NCBI GenBank assembly: GCA_033557685.1
Contig: JAWQRN010000192.1
Location: 1-34,661, forward strand
Reading direction: 5' to 3'
DNA length: 34,661 nt
Source: Sperchopsis tessellata
Lineage: Eukaryota > Arthropoda > Insecta > Coleoptera > Hydrophilidae
The notes beneath the pieces are model-generated. The model was not told the origin of the DNA and did no database searches. It saw nothing but the letters and a program-made list of their open reading frames with translations. This document shows positions 9,401 through 20,379 of this stretch, piece after piece (positions within the stretch are counted from its first letter, which is position 1; each line of letters opens with the position of its first letter). The position numbers were made by a program, and so were the translations under genes.

Positions 9401-12400
9401 TTTTTTTTTTATTATTTAAATCACGTATGTTCAAAGACTAGAAGCATATTGAGAGGATGATCCATCTTTTAACAAAAACTAGTATTTATATATTTTTGTA
9501 TATTGATATACATTACTTTGCTAATTGCACTGTTATCTTGTATCATTTTAATATATGAAATAAAAATATAAAGTTATTGATAATTAAGAGGATGAATAGG
9601 TTTTTAACCTTCAAGAGTGAACTTGTGGTATAAGGCGTTTATCATGATAAGCATGCTCAAATGTACCGGTCTGCTTTGTAATCCCGAGAGTTATAGTTCA
9701 AATTGAAGTTTCTTTTAAAACAGGGAATAAAGTAGAATTGCCAACCATCATCATGAAAGAGAATTTTGATTTCACTGTAATAAACATGCTCAATTATACT
9801 GGTCCATTTTACCATGATTAAGAAAATGCTAGAATAAAACAAACATGATTTATAATATTTCATTATGCTGACCATTTCAAATAGATTATAAAGTGATATG
9901 TTTAAAACTAACTCCTATTTCCAAACACCAACTACTCCTCGACATTGGCATAAACATAGACTCAATGTCTCCCAGTTTATTCTGGATCTATGAGTTGACA
10001 GATGTATGGGGACCTTGTAGGACACCAAAACAGTATGCCTGCTAAGTTTGTTCCAGAAACTCTGATGAAACCTAATTCTATCTTTCAAACCAAACACTGT
10101 CTAAAGGTATCCGAAGTCTTTAGTTTTGCATTCAAAATTATAAAATAGATGTAATGATAGAAGATAATTAACTGTGAATCAAGTAAATGTCTAAATACTG
10201 AAATATAAGATAATATTGGAATAATAAAATGATATAAATTATTTTGAAAATTTTTTATAATTATGAAAAGAGAAGTAGAATTATTTCGACTGTCACTATT
10301 TTGTCCGTACACAACCTTCTTATCACATTTTTCAGGGCAGGTGCACATGGTTCAGTGGTACCAATCAATTATAGTTTGTTACTTCATATACAAATAATCA
10401 GAGAAAGATATGAAAACCTTGGTTAAAATTACCGCAAAATAAAATAAGTAGATTTTTTACAGTACCTACATCAGTATTGGCATATGAAAATAATTCATAA
10501 AACTTGGTTTTATTTTTGCACTTTGACCAAATCCTATTGGCCATCGGTGGTCTATTTGATTCACTCGAGATATTATCTGGAATCCTGGTGTCCTATTTCT
10601 ATTGAGATTTGACATTGATTGTTCGCCTAGCAGCCCCAGACTACTAGGACTAGCATCAGTTTTGTTAAGACCATATACTTTGTCCACTATCCACCAAATT
10701 TTGAAGATATGTGATTTTTCCCAATTAATCCAATTTCAGATGTTATCTATATATTCCCCATTTAACCAGACTCTAGCATTCACGTCTTTAATCTTTAAAA
10801 GTTTCTACTGTATAAATGTTAAATAATATTGACTCCTATACCTAAGCCCTCACTTAATCTGAGGTTTAATCTGTCTATGTATGTTATGTGCAACAAGTAT
10901 TTTGTTGATTAAGTGTCCACAATATTTATTTACTCTCAGTGATCGGTTTTGACTATATAATTATTCATCAGACTATAAACAAATATGCCGCAGTGTACGT
11001 AAAGCAGACAGAATTCAAATTAAAGACCTTAAAATATGAGGATGTACCACATTAGACAACATTCAACTGAAATCAAGTGCCAGAAATACCAACCAAAAGT
11101 CTACATTAGAATGAGGTTTAAGGGTAAAAGTGTATACAACGGATTAGAAAAGAGTTATAGGTATGATTTGTGATGGTTTGGACTGATGACCAGGAAATAT
11201 AAAGGGATTACAGCAGTTATTCTTAATGTGGGGGTCGCCAAAATTTGTTTGAGAGTCTTGAAACATTTTAAAAACTAGAGACTCAGTAGATCTATTATAG
11301 CTTTGCACTACCTTGGGTTCACCATTAATTTATATCATATAAATAGAATCGCTAGTGAAAACAGTTTAAGAAGCACTGGAGTGTTGTATTATATTTGGGA
11401 TAAAATGATTATGCTCTTAGTATTTTATATTAAAGGAGCATCCAATCTGACCTATGTAATTGACACCATATCCACACAAGAGAATAAACCACAGCTCTTA
11501 GTTTCTCTTTATGTATGTTGTGAAGGGTTGATATGGATCGGAAGCCAGTTGAAAGTTCTGGGCAAAGTTTACTAAGATATTAAGCAAAATCATAGGATCT
11601 AGCTCGCACAAAAAGAATGGTAACAGATTTTGAAGACAGGTTGAGGGTTGAAATGTGAAATATTAGGGAAAACTAGACAACTTCCTGTCAAAACTCTTAA
11701 AATTTGCGAAATGGTCCCAAGTATTATTATAGAACTTAATTTATTTTGATAACTTAATAATCGACTCTCCACATCTTGTTGTATTTAGTAAGTGAACTAT
11801 TCTCCTAATTGTTAAAGTACTAAAGTAGCACTTATTTTTAGGATGCCTCCTTTTATGGATGGGAACTGCCACCAACTGCAAGCATCAAACACAACTGGAT
11901 GGCTTTGAGAGAAGCTGTACAAAATCACATCAAGTCTGTCAACTGGGTAACCCGAGTAGATCTTAGAGATAAGTAAGTATTCTCAAGTTTTAAATTGTTT
12001 TGTTTGATGCTCATGTATTATTTTCAACTCATGGAAATGATACGTTCCAAAAGTTTATAAACACTTGAACGTTTATTCACAAACTCCAACTCTTCAAAAA
12101 CTTTAAATTCTAATGTCTTTTTGTTAATTTGTTTCAAGGAAAGTCGAGTATATTAATGGATTAGGTTCCTTCAAAGATCCACATACCATTCAAACAACAA
12201 CAAAGAAAGGAGAACAACTTTTGAAAACAAAAAATGTTGTCATTGCTGTAGGCGGCAGACCCAGGTATCTTGATATTCCAGGAGCAAAAGAATTTTGCAT
12301 CACCAGTGATGACATCTTTAGTTTAGAAAAACCACCCGGCAAGACTCTAGTTATTGGAGCTGGATACATTGGTTTAGAGTGTGCTGGTTTCTTGAACGGC

Positions 12401-15400
12401 CTTGGCTATGATGCCACTGTCATGGTTAGGTCCGTAGTGCTTCGTGGATTCGATCAGCAAATGGCTAAAATTGTCTCTGAAGCTATGATGGCTAAAGGAG
12501 TAAAATTTATCCACAAGTAAGTTTACCTTATTGGTACAGGATTTCTAGTTTCCTTTTGAGCAAAATCCTGTATATTGTGTCTTTTTAAGTGACATCAATG
12601 GCATTAATATCAATTTTTTTTTTTTCAGGTGCATTCCAGTAACTGTAGAGAAACAACCTGATGACAGACTTTTGGTAACCTGGAAAAATGATGAAGGCGA
12701 AGAATTCAAAGACTCATTCAACACTGTACTGTTTGCCATTGGCCGTAAAGCTCTCACAGCTGATTTGAAATTGGAAAATGCAGGTGTTAAAGTGGCATCT
12801 GATAATGAAAAGATTGATGTTATAAATGAGCAGACCAATGTACCTCATATTTATGCAGTTGGTGATGTTGTGTACAAGAAGCCAGAATTAACGCCTGTCG
12901 CTATCCATGCAGGTCGTCTATTAGCCAGGAGGATTTTGGGCAAGAGCATTGAAAAGATGAACTATGAAAATGTTGCCACAACAGTATTCAGTCCTTTGGA
13001 ATATGGCTGTGTTGGTGAGTAATATTGTCTATATTAATTACTAAATAGGACTAATTACTGCTAAAGATAATTCATCAATATATCTTAGAAAGCATAATAA
13101 TTTTCATGTCTATTATGAATAATTGAGCTAGATGAAATTCTGTATGGTGATAAAATTCAGTAGTATTAAAATTTATCTTCAAAGAAGGTAAATTTAACTT
13201 ATTGTTTGCACATAAAGATGAGCTCTCCTTTTAGGTTTTACCACTTACTATTTCTTCATTTTAACATGTACATCTAACACCAATGCTTAATAATTTAAAG
13301 ATCACGTTTCTTTAGTACAGCAGTTATTACTTTGCAATCCGACCTTTGCTTTATACTGTAAATAATTATCCATTGGATGTTTCTCGATTCCAGGTATTAG
13401 CGAAGAAATTGCTATAGAAAGGTATGGTGCTGAGAATGTGGAAATTTACCATGCCTATTACAAACCTACTGAGTTCTTCATTCCTCAAAGATCAATTGCC
13501 CACTGCTACTTGAAGGCTGTGTCTCTTAGAAAAGATGACCAACAGATTCTAGGCTTGCATTTTATTGGCCCACAAGCTGGAGAAATCATCCAAGGATTTT
13601 CTGCAGCATTAAAGTAAGTAATAATGAATCATTTATGCCTGTTATCATGTAGCACCTATGAAATACGATCATGCGGGTTGAAAATATCTCTTGCAATATT
13701 AAATAAAGATTTGTTCTGTGATTTTTAGCAACTTTGATTCTAACTGCAGCTAAAAGCGAACTCAATTTCAGTTCTTGCCTGTATTGAGACAATAAATTTC
13801 TCCCGTAACTAAAATTATATATTCTAAAGTAATGGGTTTTTAATTAATGGTTCTTGGAATAAAAAAAAACGTTTCACTTCACTAAAGAAAATATAAATAA
13901 CTAGTAGTACACTAAAATTAAATCTTTGAGACAAGAAAATATGAATACTAAATTAAAAAGACTAATATTATACAAAAAAGTTTACTAAAATGATTCTACA
14001 TTATTCTCTCCAGCTCCCACTAAAATGATAATTTCTTATTTTCTTTATTTCATCTATTTTATTAATAATCTGATTTTAAACAGTCCAAATTCCATACTTT
14101 TTCTTTCATATCTTTCAAATGACAAACTGACTAATAATTTTGGCAACTGTATTATAATATTAAAATCCACATGCTGCCTATTACAATTAAATAACCTTGG
14201 TTTCCCTCAAGTTTTTCCTATGTACCCAAGAAGTTTTTTCACAATGTATTAAAGACCCATCATTTTTCTGTTATATGTAAATACCATAATTTTTGCCGTA
14301 TTCATTATTGTATTTCATCTTCAGAATTCTATCTATTCTGTACATATTGTGTCGTCTTCAGCCCAACCATGTCATGCAAAAATCATCTCTTGTAACTCAA
14401 TTCTCCAGTTAGAATGATTTTGTCTCTTTTATCTTTAGGCCATAATGTCCTTATCCATCACCACCAAAAACGGTAAAGGGCTGTCTCAGACTTGGCGTTA
14501 CTAGGAATGAGTGGGCCCCTGGCAAAAACTGTCTAGTGGGCTGCCCTATATATAAATATATGCACGGAACCCTTACAAATATTTACTCTTGCAACCCTGA
14601 AGTTACAATACTATCTTAGACCTACCCTCGTAACAGCCTCCCTTAATTCTATTTCTTTGTTTTTCCATAGTTCCTGCATATTATGAACATACTGTATAAG
14701 TTCATAAATATGGAGCCAAATAATATAATGGACAAAAGTTGAGCTGCACAATGGATGCAATTGCATTGATGAGAGGAGGTATTCCTCGAAACACAGTGAA
14801 TGCAGCAATCATTCCAGCTTCAACAACTTTTTCCATGTGAGTTTTAAAACGTGGTTCAAAATGAAAATAGCATTTTTTTTCAATTCTTGACAGTATATCT
14901 TAATTTTTAAACTCTCTTTTTTAGTATTTCCCATAGCTCCTCTCTAGTCGCTCCGTTAAAAGCATTCTGCCTGTCTAATAAACCATGGTGTACCTCTCTT
15001 CCCTCTTTTATTATCTTTTCCTTCTTGTAGCCGAGGACAAAAATTGGTCTTGTGTACTGCTCCCTGCTCTGAAATCGTATTGTGTTTCTCCTATATTCTG
15101 GCATAATTTTTCCCTGGAACATGCAGTAAAAAATCTTTCACTAATTCTCAAACCCATCATGTATCTCATGCTTCTTTGCATTGTTTGATGCTCATAAATG
15201 TGCGAAGCCCTTAATATCCAAGTTTCACTGGCATATGTCAACACAGACAAAACACGCTATTTGAAGATCCTGTATCTGAAACATAAAGGCATCTGTGACT
15301 TAAATATGTTGCTTAGACGTTCAATTGTGTAATATGTTCCACGGTTGAAAGTTTTCTTTTGCGAACCACAAAAATAAAATAATATTATATTTTTATTACA

Positions 15401-18133
15401 GCAAGTAAACTCGAAACAATAGATATTATGGGTTCTTAAATTTTGGCCTGGACAATATAAAAATTTCAGTGGTGGAATTTACTATACTCTATGCAAGTTT
15501 TTTTCTTTTCTAAACAAATATCTGCATCCATCATTATGAGCTGGTCCAAATACATATACAATGTTACGATTTCTATGAGAATGCCCTCAATGTACACTGA
15601 CTAACATACTAGGTCATTGCACATAACTTTTGATATACTAAGATGCTTTCTCAATTTAAATCAATCATTTGTTATCGGAGCTTTTCTATGGTGTGTGCAA
15701 AAATGATGATATCCACAAATTTTAAATAGATAAGATATTCTCCACGCACTTTAATGCCATGCTCCTATTCCCAAACTAATGTTTGGGATATCAACTCTAG
15801 AGCTGCATTGAACAATTTCGGTGACATTTCTCTTTGTCTAATGTCTTTTTGAATATGAAAAGGTTCTGTTTTTGTGTAATTTAGCATTAGATATGTTTCG
15901 AATGAACATTGGAATGCCATTGTGTGTCAAAGCTTTCATCACTGCAGATACATGGATGGAGACGAATGCGTTCTTTGGTCTTCGAAAACGCAACCTAAGA
16001 TCGATCTTAAAAATGTGATTGAAGGAATCGATCTTGATCAAAGATCGTTCTTCCTACAAAGGTTGATTGGTTTGATCCTGATCCTTCTGTCACAAATAAT
16101 TAGATTGTACTTTATGTTTTAATTACGTACGCTAACTGGCATTCTGAAACCTGGAGTACCGTAATCTACGAATACAGAATTCTCATATGGAGTATTTTAT
16201 ACTCAAGAGATTGCGTTGGTTACTGGTATTACATATATACCCGTGTTATACTGTATGTTTTAAGACTAATGTAGTTTTACACTTATAATTAGAAAAGAGC
16301 GCTTCTGTTAGAGCTAAATGTTTATAATTAAGTTTCATCCTCCTACTTTTTAAATATCAGTGCAATTTAGTGTTCTTTAAATAAATTTTATGCGAGTAAA
16401 ATAACAGCTTTTAATAGAATAGGTCATAGTAAAAGTTTTAAGTTGCGTTGCGCTCGTGATATACAGCGTTTACTAAATATGAACAGAAATTCAAATTTTA
16501 AATTAGATAATGTGCTTTTCAAACAATTCACAATAGTTTTGTGTGAAATATTATCAGTGCAAGTTTAGGTTCGGTGAAAGATTTAAGAATAATTATTCCC
16601 AGATCACAATTGTTTGGTTTTATTGATATCCGGTTAAATACGTCAAGCAGTTGTTTTTTATAACTTAATTTAACAATGTAGCAAAAATAGACCCTGAGAG
16701 TACAATAAACAATACAAACACTAGTAGCATAAGCTCAAATTTTGTACATAATATATAGGAAAAGACAAACAAATAAAAAAATTATTTCATAAGTCACTTA
16801 CTTATTAAGTAAATATTTATGTGATTTTTGTATTATAGTATATTTGAAGTACGGCAACAGGAAAATCTACATTTCTTTTTTACTTGTCAAGAGATAGCAT
16901 ATGATTTTAATTTTTGCTAGTAAATGTTGACATATGATAATAAAATTGAACTGAATCTGTGCATATGCATTAAATTGAGGGCTCTTTGTCTAAGCAATAA
17001 AACCTATGAACTGAGAGAACTATACAAAATGACCAAATTATTGCATACCTCAAATATCTGAACTAAGATTATATAAATAAATAGTTATATATTGAAGATT
17101 CTCGTATAATTACTAAATTATGTTTTAGAAATTTGCATTTGTACATTCATAACTTTTTGAGTCTATAACTTATAGAGAAAATATATTTTGTTAATACAAT
17201 AAAAATTCCAAAGCAATTTTTATGCCTTATTCATAAAAAGATACATTTTATAATCAAATATGTCGCAAATTTTTTATTTTGTATTCACTTTATATTTAAA
17301 AGATACACATTTTACATATGCCTATCTATAAGGTCAGTTGGTTTTTTTAACTAGATAATTTAAGACCTACTGTTAAAACTTCACATTTCGTTGTGTATTT
17401 GCATTTACTTTACCAGAAAGTTTTTACCTAAAATAAATGCATTGACACACCACCAATTAAACAGGTACTAATAACCAGTCACTTAAAATACTTTGTAAAC
17501 CTATAATAATAATGGTAGTGTGTGGATTTTGATTAACATATAATCAGCACATTTAATGTCTTGATGGCTATAGCAGCAGAAGTAGGCCGACGTAAAAAAA
17601 CTACAAAAATAAATCATTCAAATTTCCGATTACATTTCAAGAAAAATCGATCTTGATTTAAGATCTATTAAGATCAAAAATCAATCTTGATCAAAGATCG
17701 ATTTTTCATCAATCCCCATGCTAGACATTCCTCAACCCTCAGGTTGGTTTGCCTTAGGTCTTAAGCGATTGAAAGTGTTTAGGATCTTTTATCAACCCTT
17801 TGGCATATCTGCAACATCTTTAATGTGTCCTATACGAAACCTATATCTTCTTATGAAATGTAGAGTAGTTTTGAATAATTTCTTTGGCTGAGATATAGTC
17901 GCATCTTTCTCTAAGATTCGTTTATAGATTAAGAAACAATGCTGCAATAAATTTTTAGCCAAGGTAAATAATAAAATGTTATAAATCTTTTATTTTTTTG
18001 CAGTTGCAACATAACTATGAAGACATTGATGAACACTGTAGGAATTCATCCAACAACAGCTGAAGAATTTACTAGGTTAAACATTACGAAGCGTTCAGGA
18101 AAAGACCCCAACCCAGCATCATGCTGCAGCTAA
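6330..18133 (+). CDS. TrxR: Thioredoxin reductase, whole gene (mitochondrial isoform span)
   Basis: Coding exons: 6330-6465 (or 5997-6015), 6653-6870, 11842-11972, 12139-12516, 12629-13014, 13394-13613, 18004-18133. All joins are in frame and total 532 (or 493) residues. The enzyme is an FAD homodimer that passes electrons from NADPH to thioredoxin. In insects, which lack glutathione reductase, it also supports glutathione. Visible landmarks, in cytosolic numbering: FAD-binding VVIGGGSGG; redox disulfide CVNVGC (Cys57/Cys62); NADPH-binding GAGYIGLECAG; a second FAD motif YAVGDVV; catalytic GIHPTTAEEF (His466/Glu471); and a C-terminal SCCS active site (Cys491/Cys492). Both C-terminal cysteines are ordinary TGC codons. 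Length and positions match Drosophila TrxR-1 (491 aa) closely, and nothing suggests inactivation. Confidence 0.97.
6653..6870 (+). CDS. TrxR: TrxR exon 2 (first common exon): FAD site and redox disulfide
   Basis: The acceptor AG at 6651-6652 follows CTAATACATT, and the donor GTAAGAATT is at 6871. The exon accepts a phase-1 join from either first exon and ends in phase 0. It encodes the GGGSGG dinucleotide-binding loop and the GGTCVNVGCIPKK motif; the two redox cysteines are at 6802-6804 and 6817-6819. Confidence 0.97.
6871..11841 (+). other. TrxR intron 2 (about 5 kb)
   Basis: AT-rich, with no convincing gene. It contains an imperfect tandem duplication (8030-8236) and a paired motif containing CATGCTCAA with ACCGGTC or ACTGGTC (9644-9685 and 9775-9815). 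A less AT-rich minus-strand open stretch of unknown nature lies at 10466-10790. At 10936-10980, a TGATCGGTTTTGACT ... ATTCATCAGAC segment resembles a motif seen at the ends of many insect retroelement copies. Otherwise only decayed sequence is seen. Confidence 0.7.
8030..8236. repeat. Imperfect tandem duplication, about 100-bp unit
   Basis: 8030-8131 and 8143-8236 share the same ordered blocks: CTAGACAAT-ATTACACATA, GTTAA-TT-AAG, CTTCTAAC, then TAGCACACTTGTAAT. Several differences and small gaps separate the copies, so the duplication is old. Confidence 0.75.
11842..11972 (+). CDS. TrxR: TrxR exon 3
   Basis: The acceptor is TTATTTTTAG (ending 11841) and the donor AA|GTAAGT is at 11973. Phase 0 in, phase 2 out. 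The peptide begins DASFYGWELPPTASIKHNWM and continues to NWVTRVDLRDK, a conserved FAD-domain segment. Confidence 0.96.
12139..12516 (+). CDS. TrxR: TrxR exon 4: NADPH-binding domain
   Basis: The acceptor TTGTTTCAAG ends at 12138 and the donor AA|GTAAGTT is at 12517. Phase 2 in, phase 2 out. The exon includes VEYINGLGSF, the AVGGRP segment, the Rossmann motif GAGYIGLECAGF, and an Arg-containing loop (VMVRSVVLRGFD) that fits NADPH specificity. Confidence 0.97.
12629..13014 (+). CDS. TrxR: TrxR exon 5: end of NADPH domain and second FAD motif
   Basis: The acceptor follows a T-tract (ending CAG at 12628) and the donor G|GTGAGT is at 13015. Phase 2 in, phase 1 out. The exon carries LFAIGRKA, the FAD-contacting YAVGDVV and the TTVFSPLEYGCVG start of the interface domain. 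Confidence 0.97.
13394..13613 (+). CDS. TrxR: TrxR exon 6: dimer-interface domain
   Basis: The acceptor GATTCCAG ends at 13393 and the donor AA|GTAAGTA is at 13614. Phase 1 in, phase 2 out. The peptide ISEEEIAI-type start, YYKPTEFFIP and GLHFIGPQAGEIIQGFSAAL are typical of the interface domain of the TrxR/glutathione reductase family. Confidence 0.97.
14907..15960 (-). mobile_element. RTE-like LINE reverse transcriptase remnant, rearranged
   Basis: Minus-strand fragments match the endonuclease/reverse transcriptase LINEs common in insect genomes. From high to low coordinates: the palm approach (ALTHNGIPMFIRNIS, about 15860-15940); the RQREMSPKLFNAALE block (about 15790-15840); a GEYLIYLKFVDII stretch where the FADD catalytic box should be, now FVDI (about 15690-15740); and the C-terminal SVLTYASETWILRASHI region (15250 downward). 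Next comes an earlier RT segment, ETQYDFRAGSSTQDQF (about 15030-15130), then HHGLLDRQNAFNGATREELW (about 14920-15000). Domains from an earlier part of RT therefore follow the C-terminal part. There are many stops and frame changes, and no function remains. Confidence 0.78.
16001..16050. repeat. GATC-rich dyad cluster, left copy
   Basis: It contains AGATCGATCTTAA and, at 16026-16047, a segment centred on ATCTTGATCAAAGATCG. The latter is nearly identical to 17681-17700. The core TCTTGATCAAAGA is itself close to palindromic. Confidence 0.7.
17641..17710. repeat. GATC-rich dyad cluster, right copy
   Basis: TCGATCTTGATTTAAGATCT, AAGATCAAAAATCA and TCAATCTTGATCAAAGATCG follow one another. Together with the left cluster they bracket about 1.6 kb of AT-rich DNA, suggesting the ends of a non-autonomous DNA element. 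No target duplication was recognised. Confidence 0.65.
18004..18133 (+). CDS. TrxR: TrxR last coding exon: catalytic His-Glu and SCCS tail
   Basis: The acceptor TTTTTTTGCAG ends at 18003. Phase 2 in; stop TAA at 18131-18133. It encodes GIHPTTAEEF, the proton-relay His/Glu, and ends PASCCS. The tail carries Cys-Cys rather than Cys-Sec, like Drosophila TrxR. Confidence 0.97.
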
Positions 18134-18462
18134 GCAAATTATACAAATATTTTTATACGCTGAAATGAATCAAAGTGCACATTAAGAAACAAAATCATCA
18201 CACAATACCATACTACGTAAATTGTGACTTGTTTACACCCTCGTCCAAATTTAACTGGAAAATGAAAATTTTCTTGAAGAAGGTACTTAGAGTAACTGTG
18301 TATTATATACATGTAAATAACATGAACAAAAATATGTAAAATTATTATTAAAATAAGAATTATTCTGTTGTATTGGTGTAGACTACGTCCAGCTTTTAGT
18401 GATATTAAATATTTTAATCTTCCATTCTGTTAACATTCTTTTTTTATTTAATTGTGATGCCG

Positions 18463-18468
18463 AATAAA
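18463..18468 (+). terminator. Candidate TrxR polyadenylation signal
   Basis: AATAAA about 330 bp after the TrxR stop, followed by a T-rich stretch. It is the first canonical hexamer seen downstream, but others cannot be excluded. Confidence 0.5.
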
Positions 18469-19437
18469 TTTTTGTTATGTTTAACTTATATTTGTTATTG
18501 TTGATATGTGTGCATTCCAGTATATTTTTGTTTCCATATATTTACATATTTCGGCAAAATACTTTTGCCTTAAGACCAGTTACTACAAAAATCTAGTTGA
18601 ACACGTATTATGTATTTATAACAAATATACTTATATTTACATTATTTACTGGTTTTATTTCTTTGTATTCTTGTATCTGAAATACCTGCTTTATGTGATA
18701 ATGAATTAGAACCTGAAAAAAATAATAATTGTCTTTTCTGTTCTAGTAAACGAAAAACTTGTTTTGTAAGTGAATGACAATGAAGGAAATAATTTTTATA
18801 TGAATTTGTATAGAATTAAGTGATATAAGCAAAAGAGGCTTACTGACTGTAAACCATAAATGATACCAAAAGATTGGTAATCTGTTTTGAATCATTTTAT
18901 AAACAAAAGATATAGAGCAATAAATGTAATAAGTAATGGTTTGAAAGGTAGTACAAGATTATGAATAAGAAAGTTTAAAGTGCACGTTATAAAAATTCAG
19001 ATACTCTGTGTGGTTTTCGGCATGGTAAAGTTGATACTTACACGTGATAAGCAGTGAAACGAAAGTACTTTATGGATTATGAAAATTATCAGTATACAGA
19101 AATAATGAGGTATTAGGTTAACAGTTTACTTTTGAATTTTTTATATAGATAAAAAAATACAAAAGAAGTAAAGATATAAAAAATATACTGTCAAGGCATA
19201 ACATAGAAAGTTTGCAGTGTATATATGGCACTTAGCAAATTCAATCACTGTCTCCCAAGCCATCCTGTCAGTCCTCTCGAGAGTATAAATGTGGCTCCAA
19301 AGGAGTTCCTTCATCGTATGAGTAAGGTGATTAAAAATTCTGACTTCCTGGATTTATTGCCTCTGGATCAGGACAATAATCATATATAATATAATCAGGA
19401 GATATGGGTGGTTAAATCCATCGTACTGCCGTCTACC
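18469..19437. other. Intergenic stretch, no gene seen
   Basis: AT-rich, with stops in all frames. Apart from possible distal TrxR 3' UTR sequence, I see nothing to annotate. Confidence 0.6.
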
Positions 19438-19830
19438 CTATTTGTGGAGAAGTCTAGGTGACTTATACATATATAATTGGCACATTCCATGATGTTTATC
19501 TGTCAAATTTGCGCATTTTTGAAAAAGAAAAACATGGTTCACCTCTACAGAAGATTGCAACACCATATCATTGGTGTGAACGTACATGTGCATTAGTAGG
19601 CATCGATTGCGATCTCTATGAAAGTTACAAAGCACATGAGAGAGGGCTAAGTTTGTGACGGAGATGTTCCACATACTTTTCCAGTTTAGTTTTTTGTCAA
19701 GATACCCTGCCAGAAACTTTGCTGATTCAATTGCTGTAACTAATCTATCATCATTCATATTGCACCATTGTAGTCTTGCTGGCTTGAGTTGAAGATAGTA
19801 TTGTTAGAATCAGCAAGACAGAGAATCAAA
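19438..19830 (-). mobile_element. Jockey-like LINE fragment (RT C-terminal part)
   Basis: A minus-strand open stretch from 19758 starts MNDDRLVTAIESAKFLAGYL and continues DKKLNWK. This is the [AV]KFLGxxLDxKLxWxxH block after the catalytic palm of jockey-type reverse transcriptases. It continues to VEVNHVFLFQKCA, equivalent to the Gly-Asn-Ser...VFxLQKxAxR block. Spacing between blocks is about right, but residues are lost or shifted. It lies between the convergent 3' ends of TrxR and SSRP1. Confidence 0.6.
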
Positions 19831-20379
19831 ACAGTCCATCACAGCACCCACTCTCCAGGTGTTCCTGTCTCTTCAGAAGCAACTATATACCACGCTATCT
19901 ACCCACCCTCCACAGAAACATCTTGAATAAGTTTGCTGACAAACCCCCTTTACCACAGTTCTCTAATTTTTTGAGTACGATATAAAAGTCCAAACTTTCA
20001 AAGGCAAAGATGAATTCCACCAGTTAACCCTTTTGACAGATGGAAGGGAAGTTCAGGAAATATCCCGAGGTGGTGTGGAGTAGAGTTCACTGAACGCTAG
20101 CCCAGTCCTGGAATGGTTTCTAACCAAGAGGCAGGGGTAGGGTTATCACGAAATTAATCAAAGGTCTTTAGCCTTATGCAAGACTGACAGATTGATCCTT
20201 ATTATTTTTCATGAACTTAAACTTTCTTTTACATCCTGATCATATAACATGCCTATTAATTTCTATAGTTAAGTAGAATTGTCCACTGCACGTTTTTCCA
20301 TTTTTACATACCAGCCAACAAGTAATAGTGACTATCCCAAAAATTCAATAACAAACCAATTATCATACAAACAAACACC
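19831..20379. other. Intergenic stretch, no gene seen
   Basis: Somewhat less AT-rich than its surroundings. It may hold further decayed sequence of the minus-strand LINE at 19438-19830, but no motif is clear enough to call. Confidence 0.4.

Larger units (their letters stand above)
13614..18003 (+). other. TrxR intron 6 (4.4 kb)
   Basis: It contains a minus-strand RTE-like LINE remnant (14907-15960) and two clusters of GATC-rich dyads (16001-16050 and 17641-17710) about 1.6 kb apart. The stretches 13614-14900 and 16050-17640 are AT-rich with no recognised feature. Confidence 0.7.

Noticed and set aside
19458..19658. A 66-codon plus-strand open frame
   Set aside because: It is antisense to the jockey-like fragment, which has recognisable motifs on the other strand.
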